NCBI RefSeq assembly: GCF_000974985.2
Contig: NZ_LAVA02000083.1
Location: 1 to 64,000 of the forward strand
Length of the DNA: 64,000 nucleotides
From: Streptomyces mangrovisoli
GTDB lineage: Bacteria; Actinomycetota; Actinomycetes; Streptomycetales; Streptomycetaceae
Direction: 5' to 3'
The notes beneath the pieces are model-generated. The model made no database searches, was not told where the DNA came from, and worked only from the letters and a program-made list of their open reading frames with translations. Position 1 is the stretch's first letter, and each line of letters opens with the position of its first letter. Of the stretch, positions 8,006-16,561 are shown piece after piece. The position numbers were made by a program, and so were the translations under genes.

Positions 8006-9697
8006 TCAGTCCGCGGCGCGCACCGCGGGGTCGGGCAGGGCGACGAGGCCGCCGGCGCTCTTGCAGGAGTCGTGACAGTCCTTCTCCAGGCTGCAGCACA
8101 GCGAGCACACGGCACCCGAGTGGAACGTGCAGTTCGCCACGTCGGGCCGCTCGAACTCGGTGACGCACACCGTGCAGTTCAGGGTCACCGCCGAGGGCAG
8201 GCCGTCCGCGGTCAGCAGGGGTTCCGCCAGGTCGTCCGTTCGCGCGATGTAGTAGCGGCCCTTGGTGGCCTTGGCGAACAGCGGTGACAGCACCATGGCC
8301 AGGAACAGGGCGATGAAGGGGGAGTACGCCTTGCCGTAGTCCCCGAACGCCTTGAAGTACGCCGCGATGGAGACGGCCGACGCGATCAGCATCGAGCCGA
8401 AGCCGACCGGGTTGAAGTTGTGGAGGTGTGCGCGCTTGAACTCGATGTACGAAGGGCTCAGCCCCAGCGGCTTGTTGACGACGAGGTCGGCCACGACCGC
8501 GCCGATCCACGCGATCGCCACATTGGAGTAGAAGCCGAGCACGGTGTTCAGGAAGCCGAAGACGCCCCCCTCCATCAGGGCCAGCGCGATGCCGACGTTC
8601 AGGAAGATGTAGACCACCCGCCCGGGGTGACGGTGGGTCAGTCGGGAGAAGAAGTTCGACCAGGACAGCGAACCGGAGTACGCGTTCGTCGAGTTGATCT
8701 TCACCTGCGACAGGATCACGAAGAAGGTCGCCAGGCCCAGGGCGACCGGCGCGGCGAACGTCTTGAAGCCCTGGACGTACTGCTGGATGGGCTCGTTGGC
8801 CTTGGTCAGGCCCACGCTGCCGGCGATGTAGAAGGCCAGGAACGCGCCGCCGATCTGCTTGGCCGCGCCGAGCACCACCCAGCCGGGGCCCGCGGAGAGC
8901 ACGGCTCCCCACCACTTCCGCGCGTTCTCCGGGGTCTTGTCCGGCATGAAGCGCAGGTAGTCGACCTGCTCACCGATCTGCGCGATCAACGACAGGGCCA
9001 CGCCCGCGCCCGCGCCCACACCGAGCATGCTGATGCCCGACCCGGTGGGGGAGTTGCCCGCGAAGTGCGTGAACTGCGAGAACGTGCCGGGCTCCTGGAC
9101 GGCGATGGAGACGAAGGGCGCGACCATCAGCACCAGCCAGACCGGCTGGGTCCACACCTGCATCTTCGACAGCGCGGTCATGCCGTAGATCACCAGCGGC
9201 AGGATGATCAGGGAGCAGATCAGGTAGCCGACGGCCAGCGGGATGTGCAGGCCCAGTTCGAGGGCCTGGGCCATGATCGAGCCCTCCAGGGCGAAGAAGA
9301 TGAACGTGAAGCTGGCGTAGATCACCGACGTGAGCGTCGAGCCCAGGTAGCCGAAGCCTGCTCCCCGGGTCAACAGGTCCATGTCGATGGAGTACTTGGC
9401 CGAGTAGTACGAGATCGGGATGCCGGTCAGGAAGATGACGACCGCCGCGGCGAGGATGGCCACCATGGCGCTGGAGAAGCCGTTGGAGATCGCGATCGAA
9501 CCTCCGATGGCGAAGTCCGCGAGATAGGCGATGCCGCCGAGGGCGGTGGTGGCGACCACGTAGGGGGTCCAGCGCCGGAACGACTTGGGCGCGTACCGCA
9601 GCGAATAGTCCTCCAGGGTGTCGTTCTTGGTCCAGCCGTTGTACGTCCGTCCGGTCGCCGCGGTGTCCGGCGCCTCCGTGTCGACGATGTCCGTCAC
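8006..9697 (-). CDS. NCS1-type purine/cytosine permease family protein with cysteine-rich C-terminal tail
   Basis: A 563-residue membrane protein with about 12 helices resembling the purine-cytosine permease/NCS1 group (for example GSTLTSVIYASFTFIFFALEG and QIGEQVDYLRFMP). NCS1 carriers import nucleobases or related compounds with Na+ or H+. After the last helix (about residue 480) a soluble tail carries eight cysteines and two histidines, in CTVC, ANCTFHSGAVC, CC and DCHDSC. This spacing could bind zinc or an iron-sulfur centre. The frame opens at 9727, but AAGGGA stands six to seven bases before the GTG at 9697, which is preferred. The gene is monocistronic by context. A sensing role for the tail is inference. 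Confidence 0.85.
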   Translation of the reverse strand: MTDIVDTEAPDTAATGRTYNGWTKNDTLEDYSLRYAPKSFRRWTPYVVATTALGGIAYLADFAIGGSIAISNGFSSAMVAILAAAVVIFLTGIPISYYSAKYSIDMDLLTRGAGFGYLGSTLTSVIYASFTFIFFALEGSIMAQALELGLHIPLAVGYLICSLIILPLVIYGMTALSKMQVWTQPVWLVLMVAPFVSIAVQEPGTFSQFTHFAGNSPTGSGISMLGVGAGAGVALSLIAQIGEQVDYLRFMPDKTPENARKWWGAVLSAGPGWVVLGAAKQIGGAFLAFYIAGSVGLTKANEPIQQYVQGFKTFAAPVALGLATFFVILSQVKINSTNAYSGSLSWSNFFSRLTHRHPGRVVYIFLNVGIALALMEGGVFGFLNTVLGFYSNVAIAWIGAVVADLVVNKPLGLSPSYIEFKRAHLHNFNPVGFGSMLIASAVSIAAYFKAFGDYGKAYSPFIALFLAMVLSPLFAKATKGRYYIARTDDLAEPLLTADGLPSAVTLNCTVCVTEFERPDVANCTFHSGAVCSLCCSLEKDCHDSCKSAGGLVALPDPAVRAAD

Positions 9698-10151
9698 GAC
9701 GCTTCCCTTCTCCGTGCGCAGGGTCACCGTCGGGTGACTCCCGGTGTGTACACGGAAGGGTCGCGGCGGGCTGTTTCCCGGCCGTTTCCCGGCTTTTACG
9801 GGACCCGCCCTTCACAGAACCCGTCCTTGGCGAACCCGGCCTTCGCGGGAACCCGGTTGCACCGCCCGCACCCGTGTGGAACTCTCATCGGGTCCCCCTG
9901 TCGGCGCGTCCACGCCGGCCGACACGTTCACGATGCAAGGACTGAGGTCCATGACCCCGGCGTCCCGAAGCGGCCGCCGACCGCGCTGAACCGCCCCCGC
10001 TCCGACGGGTGCCCGTCCTCGCGACGGCGACGGTTCGGCACGCGACGCCTCTCCTCACGGCGGCCCGACGATCCGGTGCCCACCGCACCGCTCCCGCCAC
10101 CCGTGCGCCGGAACAAGCGCACCCTCTCATCGACGTGAGGTCATCACCATC
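9698..10151. other. Intergenic region without recognisable gene
   Basis: This spacer separates the divergent permease and acetyltransferase genes. It contains several related GGGACCC/GGGAACCC runs but no open frame with convincing codon bias on either strand. Ribosome-site-like GAGG lies 13 bases before the acetyltransferase GTG. No clear operator was seen. Confidence 0.5.
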
Positions 10152-10919
10152 GTGGACATCGCCGTCCAGAGCTTCACCGCCGCCCATCTGCGCCGCCGCC
10201 CCGCGGCCCTGGAGATCGGCGGATTCGTCGCGGGCTTCGACCCGACGACGACCAGTCCGTACGTCAACTACGCGACCCCCGTGCCCGGAGCCCGCCTCGA
10301 CGACAGGGACGTACGCGCCCTGGTGGCGGCGTTCCGCGAGCGCGGGCTCGTCCCCCGGCTGGAGTTCGCCCCCGACGCCGCGCCCGGCGCGGAAGCGGCC
10401 CTGCGCCGGGCCGGATTCACCACCGAGGCCGAGCACACGTATCTGGTGTGCACTCCGGCCACGCTCACCGCGCCGACGCCGCGGAGCCCGGCCGGCCGCG
10501 AGACGTGCGTCGAAATCCCCTCCACGGACGCGGAGTTCGCCGCGATCGACGCCGCCCTGGCCGAGGCGTTCGGCGGCGAGTTCCCGGCGTCCACCGAGGG
10601 CGCCGCCCGCCTGCGCCGCATCCAGGACGGCGGCGGCGCGGTGCGCTACGTCCGCGCGCCCGGGGGCGGTTGCGCGGGGGCGGCCACCTGCTCCGCGCCC
10701 GCCGCCGGCACGTCGGAGCTGGCGGGGGTCGGCACCCGCCCCGCCTTCCGCGGCCGGGGCATCGCCGGCGCCGTGACCGCCGCGCTGGCGCGGGCCGCAT
10801 TCACGCGGGGGGCGGAGTCGGTCTGGCTGGAGTACTCGGGCGAGGGCTCACGCCGGGTGTACGAACGCGTCGGCTTCACGCCCCGCGGGACCCGGCTGTA
10901 CGTACGGCTCACCGAGTAG
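10152..10919 (+). CDS. GNAT-family N-acetyltransferase
   Basis: A 255-residue protein. The C-terminal part holds the acetyl-CoA-binding signature of the GNAT fold: a LAGVGTRPAFRGRGIAGAV segment (residues about 195-213, Q/RxxGxG/A as RGRGIA), then SVWLEYSGEGSRRVYERVGF, the usual beta5-alpha5 region. The N-terminal 110 residues form a second, divergent GNAT-like half. The acceptor substrate is unknown. It starts at a GTG and ends 32 bases from the stop of a convergent hypothetical gene. Confidence 0.85.
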   Translation: MDIAVQSFTAAHLRRRPAALEIGGFVAGFDPTTTSPYVNYATPVPGARLDDRDVRALVAAFRERGLVPRLEFAPDAAPGAEAALRRAGFTTEAEHTYLVCTPATLTAPTPRSPAGRETCVEIPSTDAEFAAIDAALAEAFGGEFPASTEGAARLRRIQDGGGAVRYVRAPGGGCAGAATCSAPAAGTSELAGVGTRPAFRGRGIAGAVTAALARAAFTRGAESVWLEYSGEGSRRVYERVGFTPRGTRLYVRLTE

Positions 10920-10951
10920 CGGGCGGCCGTCGAGGCGGCGAGCGCGTCCGG

Positions 10952-11635
10952 TCACTCGTACCAGACACCGCCCAGTGGGCCTCGTTCGGTGACCGCCTTG
11001 GCACCCGAGGGCAGTCGGGCCAGGTCCGGGTCCCCGCGCACGTGCTGGTACAGCGTCGGGGTGGGCAGACCGGCGGTCTGGATCCAGCCACGGCCGTGCA
11101 CATGCCCCGCCGCGATCATCGCCTCGTGCAGTCCGGGTGGCGCGAGCTTGCGCGCGTACGTCTGGCTGATGGTCTGGTCGGTGTCCGCGAACGCGAAGCG
11201 CGCCGCGTAGGCGTAGCTCTCGTCGTTGAGCCAGACGTACAGCACGACAGGTTTGCGCAGGACGGCCTCGAACCACCGCGCGGACCGCTCGGCCAGCTCC
11301 TCGACCGTGCCGCTCGCCTCCAGCGCCCAGGGCGACGGCCGGTCGGTCAGCGTCTGGGACTGGTTGTGCAGGCGGTCCCCGTGCACGCGGTCGCCGTAGA
11401 AGTGCACACCGACGTCGATGAGATGACGGGGCGCCTCCGGGTCGGAGATGTCCAGGTAGGCCACGATCGAGTCCCACTCGTCCGCGCGCCAGGCGAAACT
11501 GTCCACCCGGGCGTCGGCGGCCCACGAGGCCGCCCGCTCCCGCAGAGCGCTCACGAACTCCCGGTCCGCGGCGGTGTATTCCCAGGTCTCGTCCTCGTCA
11601 GGCTCGTCCGTCTCGAACCATGTGTGCTCGGGCAT
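10952..11635 (-). CDS. Conserved hypothetical protein, acidic N-terminus
   Basis: A 227-residue soluble protein of no family I recognise. The first 20 residues are strongly acidic (ETDEPDEDETWEY). The body is rich in aromatic residues (GVHFYGDRVHGDRLH, VVLYVWLNDESYAYAARFAF), with no signal peptide or membrane helix. Codon use is typical for this genome, so it is a real gene. It is divergent from the DinB-like gene at 11711 with 75 bases between them, which must hold both promoters. The stop faces the acetyltransferase stop. No function can be given. Confidence 0.7.
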   Translation of the reverse strand: MPEHTWFETDEPDEDETWEYTAADREFVSALRERAASWAADARVDSFAWRADEWDSIVAYLDISDPEAPRHLIDVGVHFYGDRVHGDRLHNQSQTLTDRPSPWALEASGTVEELAERSARWFEAVLRKPVVLYVWLNDESYAYAARFAFADTDQTISQTYARKLAPPGLHEAMIAAGHVHGRGWIQTAGLPTPTLYQHVRGDPDLARLPSGAKAVTERGPLGGVWYE

Positions 11636-11710
11636 GGTGGAAGGCTAGGGACGGAACCGCAGCACGGACCAGCGAATATCGTCGCCACGAGCCTGCCGTA
11701 CGGTTGCCTG

Positions 11711-12295
11711 GTGGATGCGCGCACTCCCGACCGCCGATCCGTCGACCGAGCCGTGGCCGGGATGCTGGAGGTGCTCGGGCCGCACGCCGGCGCGGACTGG
11801 TCGGTTCCGGCCGGTTCGCTGGAGTGGGACTGCCGGGCGACGGCGGCCCATGTCGCGCACGATCTGCTGGCGTACGCGGCGCAGGTGGCCGGGCGGCCCG
11901 ACGACGCCTATCTGCCGCTCGACCTGGTCGTACGGCCGGGGACCGGGCCCGCCGACGTGCTGCGGGTCGTCGCCGCCTGCGGGGGACTGCTGAGCGGTGC
12001 CCTCGCCGCGGCCGGGCCCGGGATGCGGGCCTGGCACTGGGGGCCGTGCGACGCGGCGGGGTTCGCCGCGATGGGCACGGCCGAGACGCTGGTGCACACC
12101 TACGACATCACGCGGGGACTCGGCGTGCCCTGGCTGCCGTCCGGCCCGCTGAGCGCGGGCGTGCTGCGGCGCCTGTTCCCCGACGCCCCACCGGGCGATC
12201 CCGCCCGTGTGCTGCTGTGGTGCACCGGGCGCGGAGACCTCGCGGGGCACCGCCGGGTCACGTCCTGGCACTGGACGGCGGCCGTCGCGGACTGA
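11711..12295 (+). CDS. Maleylpyruvate isomerase/DinB-like mycothiol-dependent enzyme family protein
   Basis: A 194-residue four-helix-bundle protein of the mycothiol maleylpyruvate isomerase N-terminal/DinB superfamily. Family signs are LEWDCRATAAHVAHDLLAYA, where a histidine is a potential metal ligand, and ETLVHTYDITRGLG near the C-terminal third, where the second histidine lies. Members are usually metal-dependent and use mycothiol, the actinobacterial thiol; the reaction here is not known. The frame is open far upstream, but the GTG at 11711 is the start that fits the fold. It is divergent from the hypothetical gene at 11635. Confidence 0.75.
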   Translation: MDARTPDRRSVDRAVAGMLEVLGPHAGADWSVPAGSLEWDCRATAAHVAHDLLAYAAQVAGRPDDAYLPLDLVVRPGTGPADVLRVVAACGGLLSGALAAAGPGMRAWHWGPCDAAGFAAMGTAETLVHTYDITRGLGVPWLPSGPLSAGVLRRLFPDAPPGDPARVLLWCTGRGDLAGHRRVTSWHWTAAVAD

Positions 12296-12296
12296 A

Positions 12297-12336
12297 GGGC
12301 GGCGAGGGCGAGCAGGACGGGCCCTCGCCCGGCGCC
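12297..12336. terminator. Bidirectional hairpin between convergent genes
   Basis: GGCGAGGGC (12301-12309) pairs perfectly with GCCCTCGCC (12321-12329) across an 11-base loop, with further G+C pairing outside. It lies in the 66-base gap between the convergent DinB-like and sortase genes. Confidence 0.6.
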
Positions 12337-12361
12337 CCGCCCGCCGCCCCCCGTCCGCCGG

Positions 12362-13060
12362 TCACTTGAGGTGTGCGAACACCACCAGGTTGTCCGTGTA
12401 GTCGCGGACCGCGTGGTCGTAGGTTCCCGCGCAGGTGATCAGGCGGACCTCGGCCCGTGGCGTGTCGTCGTACACGAGATCGCTCGGGAAGGCGCTCTTG
12501 CTGTAGGTCTCCGCGTCGTCGACGACGAAGGTCGGCCTGCGCCCGTCGGCCCGCACGATCTGGAAGGTGTCGCCCTTGCGGAGTTCGTCGAGCTCGGCGA
12601 AGACCGCGGCGGACGTGGTGGTGTCGACGTGCCCGGCGACGATCGCCGTGCCCGACTCGCCGGGGGAGGCGCCCTTGGCGTACCAGCCGACGAGGTTGGT
12701 GTCACCGGCGGGCGGCGGGTCGAGCTGGCCCTTGGCGCCGATGGCGAGGTCCGTGAACGGGGCGTCGACCGAGATCTTCGGGATGAGCAGGCGCAGGGGG
12801 CGCGAGCGCGGCAGATGCGGCCCCACCGACGAGGGAGTGGCGGACGCGTCCGACGACGTCGATCTCGGCGTCGGCATCACCCGGGACGGCGCGGCCTCGG
12901 GCGCCGGGGCGCCTTCGTTCGGCGTCTTGTGGCCGCCGTTGAGGAACAGCGCGACGACCACCAGCGCGGCGGCGCACAGCATGGTCACGCCGGTACGGCC
13001 GCCCTGGCCGGAGGCCGGCGACGGGCCGCCGGCTGAAGGGGGAGAAGGGGGTACTGCCAT
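12362..13060 (-). CDS. Class F sortase
   Basis: A 232-residue membrane-anchored transpeptidase. One N-terminal helix (about 25-42) is followed by a Pro/Ser/Thr-rich spacer and the sortase barrel. The catalytic residues are visible: His144 in AGHVDT, Cys210 in LITCAG and Arg219 in VRDYTDN. Sortases cleave a sorting signal in exported proteins and join the protein to the cell wall. Class F is the actinobacterial class and its motifs are less well defined than LPXTG. The gene lies 185 bases downstream of a gene for a secreted protein with a C-terminal helix and RRKK tail, on the same strand, which is the likely substrate. Confidence 0.92.
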   Translation of the reverse strand: MAVPPSPPSAGGPSPASGQGGRTGVTMLCAAALVVVALFLNGGHKTPNEGAPAPEAAPSRVMPTPRSTSSDASATPSSVGPHLPRSRPLRLLIPKISVDAPFTDLAIGAKGQLDPPPAGDTNLVGWYAKGASPGESGTAIVAGHVDTTTSAAVFAELDELRKGDTFQIVRADGRRPTFVVDDAETYSKSAFPSDLVYDDTPRAEVRLITCAGTYDHAVRDYTDNLVVFAHLK

Positions 13061-13189
13061 CGGGGAACTACCTCACTGGTGCACGGCGAGAACAGCGGGC
13101 GTGGCCGTGAGCCGGGGCGGGTCCGGGGCGAGGAGCCTGGAACAGGTCGGGGCCGGGGGCCTGGAGCCGGTCGGGGCCGGGGAAGCCGG

Positions 13190-13222
13190 GCGGCCGCCAC
13201 ACGATGCACCGGTGGCGGCCGC
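13190..13222 (-). terminator. Hairpin terminator after the sortase-substrate gene
   Basis: GCGGCCGCCAC (13190-13200) and GTGGCGGCCGC (13212-13222) are exact complements around an 11-base loop, 24 bases past the stop at 13246. It may separate or attenuate transcription between the substrate and the downstream sortase. The adjacent 13110-13188 stretch holds degenerate GGTCGGGGCCGGGG repeats. Confidence 0.65.
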
Positions 13223-13245
13223 GGCTCTATCGCGTCCGGCATGGG

Positions 13246-13773
13246 TCAGACCAGACCGGGGGCCGACTTCTTGCGGCGAACGACGAACAGACCGGCTCCG
13301 GCGACCGCCAGAACCGCCAGACCGCCCGCGGTGACGGTGGGCGTGGCAAGCCCGCCGCCTCCGGTGTGCATCCCGCCGCTGGGCTTGGCATGGTCACCGC
13401 TCCAGGAGTCCGACGACGAGTCCGACTGGTCCTTGGTCCAGCCGGAGTCGCTGCCCTGGTCGCTGCTGCTGTCGGTCGAGTTCGAGTCCTGGCCCTGCGA
13501 CCAGGACGGGTCCTTGCCCTGCTTGGAACCGTGGGAGTCCGATCCCTGCTTCGAGCCGTGGGAACTGTCGTCGGACTTCACGAGCGACAGTGCGCCACCA
13601 CCGGTGTGCATGCCGCCGTGCGGGCTCCACTGGCTGTCGCCACCGCCCTGGTCCGAGCTGTACGACGAGTCGTCATGACCCCAGTCGCTGCCGGCCGCGT
13701 AGGCACCGGGTGCCGTGACCGCGAGCACGGCCGATGCCGCCGCGGCGGCCATCATGATGCGAGCAGAACGCAT
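13246..13773 (-). CDS. Secreted Ser/Asp-rich protein with sortase-substrate architecture
   Basis: A 175-residue protein with a Sec signal peptide (about 1-26, cleavage after AYA), a Ser/Asp/Gln/Gly-rich mature region, a hydrophobic helix at about 145-165, and a positively charged RRKK end. This is the layout of a cell-wall-anchored protein, but there is no LPXTG. Instead the decapeptide P(H/S)GGMHTGGG occurs twice, at residues 51-60 and at 131-140 just before the final helix, where a sorting signal should sit. The neighbouring class F sortase is the natural partner. AAAGGAA before the ATG is a good ribosome site. A surface spacer or adhesin role is inference. Confidence 0.85.
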   Translation of the reverse strand: MRSARIMMAAAAASAVLAVTAPGAYAAGSDWGHDDSSYSSDQGGGDSQWSPHGGMHTGGGALSLVKSDDSSHGSKQGSDSHGSKQGKDPSWSQGQDSNSTDSSSDQGSDSGWTKDQSDSSSDSWSGDHAKPSGGMHTGGGGLATPTVTAGGLAVLAVAGAGLFVVRRKKSAPGLV

Positions 13774-13886
13774 ATGGGAAATTCCTTTCGCCCCGGCCGG
13801 GCAGCTGGCACCTCGTCAGCTGAGACGACCCGGCCTTGACGTGATCCACCGTCAGCCCGCGGCCCGGCTCCCACCACTCGGGGCCT

Positions 13887-14426
13887 TCAGGCGGGTGACG
13901 GATCAGGTCCTGCCGGGTGTACGGCGGGGCCGTCCGGCGGCAGCACGGCGAAGGCGGCCGGACCGACCGTGAGGACGCCGTCGGTCAGCGGCGTGCAGCG
14001 CACCCCGCCCTTGCCGCGCAGGGCCCGCTGCGCCCCGGGCCCGATGACGGCGTCCATCCAGGCGCAGGGCCGGGCGGCGCGGTTGAGGGCGAACTCGACC
14101 GGGCCGGTGCCGCAGTCGAGGGAGACGCGCGAGCCGATCAGGGAGTCGATGTCGACGCCCCGCAGCAGGATGTTGCGGCGGGTGCCGCGCAGGTCGACGG
14201 CGGGATCGATGCCGACGGGGAGGTTCTCCGCCGCCATGATCGTCACGGCGGCGTCCCGATGCGCCGGCCGGGCGAAGTAGCGGTCCCCGACCAGTCCGAG
14301 TCCGGCCCGCACCGTCACCCGTTCGACGCGTTCGTCCTCGGGGCCGGGGGAGGGGCCGTCGCCGGGCCGTCCGGCGTACCGGTGAGCGGCCGACACCAGC
14401 AGCTGTACGACCTCCACCTCTGTCAT
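13887..14426 (-). CDS. MOSC-domain protein
   Basis: A 179-residue single-domain MOSC protein (the molybdenum cofactor sulfurase C-terminal fold). Typical elements are VHRYAGRP-like HRYAGRP near the start, GLGLVGDRYF, the conserved cysteine in RPCAWMD, and RGKGGVRC near the end. The family handles sulfur or molybdenum cofactor transfer, and stand-alone members support reduction of N-hydroxylated compounds. No molybdenum enzyme gene is visible nearby. The gene lies 113 bases upstream of the secreted-protein gene, which has its own ribosome site. Confidence 0.85.
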   Translation of the reverse strand: MTEVEVVQLLVSAAHRYAGRPGDGPSPGPEDERVERVTVRAGLGLVGDRYFARPAHRDAAVTIMAAENLPVGIDPAVDLRGTRRNILLRGVDIDSLIGSRVSLDCGTGPVEFALNRAARPCAWMDAVIGPGAQRALRGKGGVRCTPLTDGVLTVGPAAFAVLPPDGPAVHPAGPDPSPA

Positions 14427-14529
14427 GCGCTCACCATAGGCGCAGCTCGGGCGGGGGGTCGGCCGTTTCGCCGAGGGCCGCGGCGACGGGGGTGCGAGTC
14501 GGTTCGCCGGTCGCCGCGGACGGGAGACG

Positions 14530-14709
14530 TCAGCCGGTTCGGCGGTCGTACCGCAGGGCCCGGCGGCGCCGGATCACGCACGGGCGCAGCTCCGCCCGCT
14601 CCGGGGGCGGCTCGTCGCCGTCCGTCGCGCCCGCGGGCTGGTACGGCAGCCACCGCGGCGCCCGGGTCGTACGGCCGGTCGGGTGATCCTGAAGTTCTGC
14701 CGCGGCCAC
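14530..14709 (-). CDS. Small hypothetical basic protein
   Basis: A 59-residue frame starting at GTG 14709, with AAGGGG just upstream, and ending in CVIRRRRALRYDRRTG. The middle part (TRAPRWLPYQPAG) reads like a real protein and codon bias holds. The same frame runs on upstream through the peptidase gene as an overlap artefact. No family is recognised. It lies 56 bases past the M20 peptidase stop on the same strand, so it could be the last gene of that operon. Existence is uncertain. Confidence 0.35.
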   Translation of the reverse strand: MAAAELQDHPTGRTTRAPRWLPYQPAGATDGDEPPPERAELRPCVIRRRRALRYDRRTG

Positions 14710-14765
14710 GGCCCCTTCGGGTGACCCGGCCCAGGCGTGGGCGCCCCGGAGCCGTACCTGGGCCG

Positions 14766-16127
14766 TCAGTGTCCGGCCGTCCTCGCGAACTCCTGGAGGA
14801 ACAGCGCCTCCACGTGCGCCATGTGCTCGATCTCGGACGGATCGACGCTCTCGTTCGGCGCGTGGATCAGGCAGCGCGGCTCCTCGACGCCCATGAGGAC
14901 GATCTCGGCGCGCGGGACGGCCGCGCCGAGGACGTTGCACAGCGGGATCGAGCCGCCCTGGCCGAGGAAGGCGAGGGGCTTGCCGTACACCTCGTGCATC
15001 GCCCTGCCGAGCGCCGCGTACGCGGGGCCGTCCGTCGCGGCCCGGAACGGCGCGCCCGTGCCCTCCGTCTCGAAGCCGACCCGCGCGCCCCAGGGCGCCG
15101 CCGCGGTCAGATGCCGTTGGAGGGCCTCGCGGGCCGCGTCGGGGTCGGTGCCCGGGGGGACGCGCAGGCTGACCCGGGCGCGGGCGGTGGGCGGCACCGC
15201 GGCCGCCGAGCCGACGACGGGCGGGCAGTCGATGCCGAGCACGGTCACCGCGGGCCGCGCCCACAGCCGGTCGGCGACCGTGCCGGTACCGGTCAGGCCG
15301 ACACCGTCCAGCACCCCGGCGTCGCCGCGGAACTGCCCCTCGTCGTAGCCGACGCCGTCCCAGGTGCCCTCGCAGTCCAGGCCCTCGATGCGGGTCGCGC
15401 CGGTGGCCGGGTCGCGCAGCGAGGCCAGCATCTGGACCAGGGCCGCGAGCGCGTCGGGCGCGGGGCCGCCGAACATCCCGGAGTGGATCTCGCCCTGGAG
15501 GGTGTCGACGGTGACGACGAGGTTGGCCAGGCCGCGCAGGGTGATCGTGGCGGTGCCGGTGCCGACCTCGGCGTTGCCGGTGTCGCACACCAGCAGCGCG
15601 TCCGCGAGGAACTGGTCCGTGTGCTGGGTGACGTAGCTCTCCAGGCCGCCCGTGCCCTGCTCCTCGGAGCCCTCCGCGACGAACTTCAGGCCGACGGGTA
15701 TGTCCTCGCCGAGCGCGCGCAGCGCGGTGAGGTGCATGACGATGTTGCCCTTGCAGTCGGCGGTGCCGCGGCCGTACCAGCGGCCGTCCCGCTCGGTGAG
15801 GGTGAACGGCGGTGTGGTCCAGGCGGATTCGTCGAGCGGCGGCTGGACGTCGTAGTGGCAGTAGAGCAGCACGGTCGGCGCGCCGGGCGGCGGCGGGCGG
15901 TGGCCGAGCACGGCGTAGCTGCCGTCGGGGGTGCGTTCCAGGTGGACGTCGTGCAGGCCCGCCTCGGTGAACGCGCCGACCAGCCAGTGCGCGGCCTTGT
16001 CGCACTCCTCGGGCGGGTACTGGCGCGGGTCGGCGACGGAGGGGATGGCGACGAGTTCGGCGAGGTCGGCCTTGGCCCGGTCCATCAACGCGGCTATTCG
16101 GGATGCGAGTTCCGGCATCGTCGTCAC
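14766..16127 (-). CDS. M20-family metallopeptidase (dipeptidase-like)
   Basis: A 453-residue zinc peptidase of the M20 group, closest in pattern to CNDP-type dipeptidases. Metal-site motifs are in order: HYDVQP, GTADCKG, the EGSEEQG pair, DTGNAEV and IHAPNES near the C-terminus. The dimerisation domain lies between roughly 205 and 315 (GEIHSGMFGG). It probably cleaves di- or small peptides in the cytoplasm. The GTG start overlaps the stop of the preceding small membrane-protein gene in a GTGA pattern, which signals translational coupling; an in-frame ATG at 16118 is the alternative. With the permease two genes upstream it suggests uptake and cleavage of a peptide or peptide-like amine. Confidence 0.88.
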   Translation of the reverse strand: MTTMPELASRIAALMDRAKADLAELVAIPSVADPRQYPPEECDKAAHWLVGAFTEAGLHDVHLERTPDGSYAVLGHRPPPPGAPTVLLYCHYDVQPPLDESAWTTPPFTLTERDGRWYGRGTADCKGNIVMHLTALRALGEDIPVGLKFVAEGSEEQGTGGLESYVTQHTDQFLADALLVCDTGNAEVGTGTATITLRGLANLVVTVDTLQGEIHSGMFGGPAPDALAALVQMLASLRDPATGATRIEGLDCEGTWDGVGYDEGQFRGDAGVLDGVGLTGTGTVADRLWARPAVTVLGIDCPPVVGSAAAVPPTARARVSLRVPPGTDPDAAREALQRHLTAAAPWGARVGFETEGTGAPFRAATDGPAYAALGRAMHEVYGKPLAFLGQGGSIPLCNVLGAAVPRAEIVLMGVEEPRCLIHAPNESVDPSEIEHMAHVEALFLQEFARTAGH

Positions 16128-16561
16128 TGCCTCACCGTCGTGTCGGTCTTCAGGTCGTCGATCTTGTCCTGGAGGTCGTGCAGTTTGTCGGGGCAGTACA
16201 CCTTGAGGACCAGCGCCCCGGCCTCCACCACGCGCTTGTCGGCGATGACGGGCCGGATGCCCGGTCCCGCGGCGCCGTTCGACATGTTGATCTTCCACAG
16301 GGCCGAACGCAGCGCGCTCGTCGGGTCGCTGCACGCGAGGCCGCCGTCGTCGCCGAGGGCGCGGACGAGGTTGTCGGTGTTCGGGGCGGGGAAGCCGGCC
16401 GCGATCAGCTCCCCGGAGAGCTCGTTGGCCTTGTTGTGGGCCTCGTTGGTGGTCCGCACCCGCTCGTAGCGGATCAGGCCGATCACGGCGAGCGCCACCA
16501 GCAGGACGATCGCGCCGATGTAGAGCCAGCGGTGCTCGGAGGCGAAGCGGGTCGGGCTCAT
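16124..16561 (-). CDS. Small membrane-anchored hypothetical protein
   Basis: A 145-residue protein with one N-terminal helix (about 13-32) and a soluble domain of about 110 residues outside the membrane, with two cysteines (LACSDP, VYCPDK) that could form a disulfide. The C-terminal helix (KLHDLQDKIDDLKTD) may be a short coiled coil. No family is recognised. It overlaps the permease stop by ATGA and the peptidase start by GTGA, so it is the middle gene of a tightly coupled three-gene unit. It may be an accessory subunit of the permease. Confidence 0.8.
   Translation of the reverse strand: MSPTRFASEHRWLYIGAIVLLVALAVIGLIRYERVRTTNEAHNKANELSGELIAAGFPAPNTDNLVRALGDDGGLACSDPTSALRSALWKINMSNGAAGPGIRPVIADKRVVEAGALVLKVYCPDKLHDLQDKIDDLKTDTTVRQ

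Noticed and set aside
9928..10122. Small minus-strand gene in the spacer upstream of the acetyltransferase
   Set aside because: Arg/Gly-rich sequence without typical codon bias or ribosome site.
14423..14653. 76-codon minus-strand frame between MOSC and M20 genes
   Set aside because: Composition is shadow-like. The frame 14530-14709 in the same place is a better candidate.
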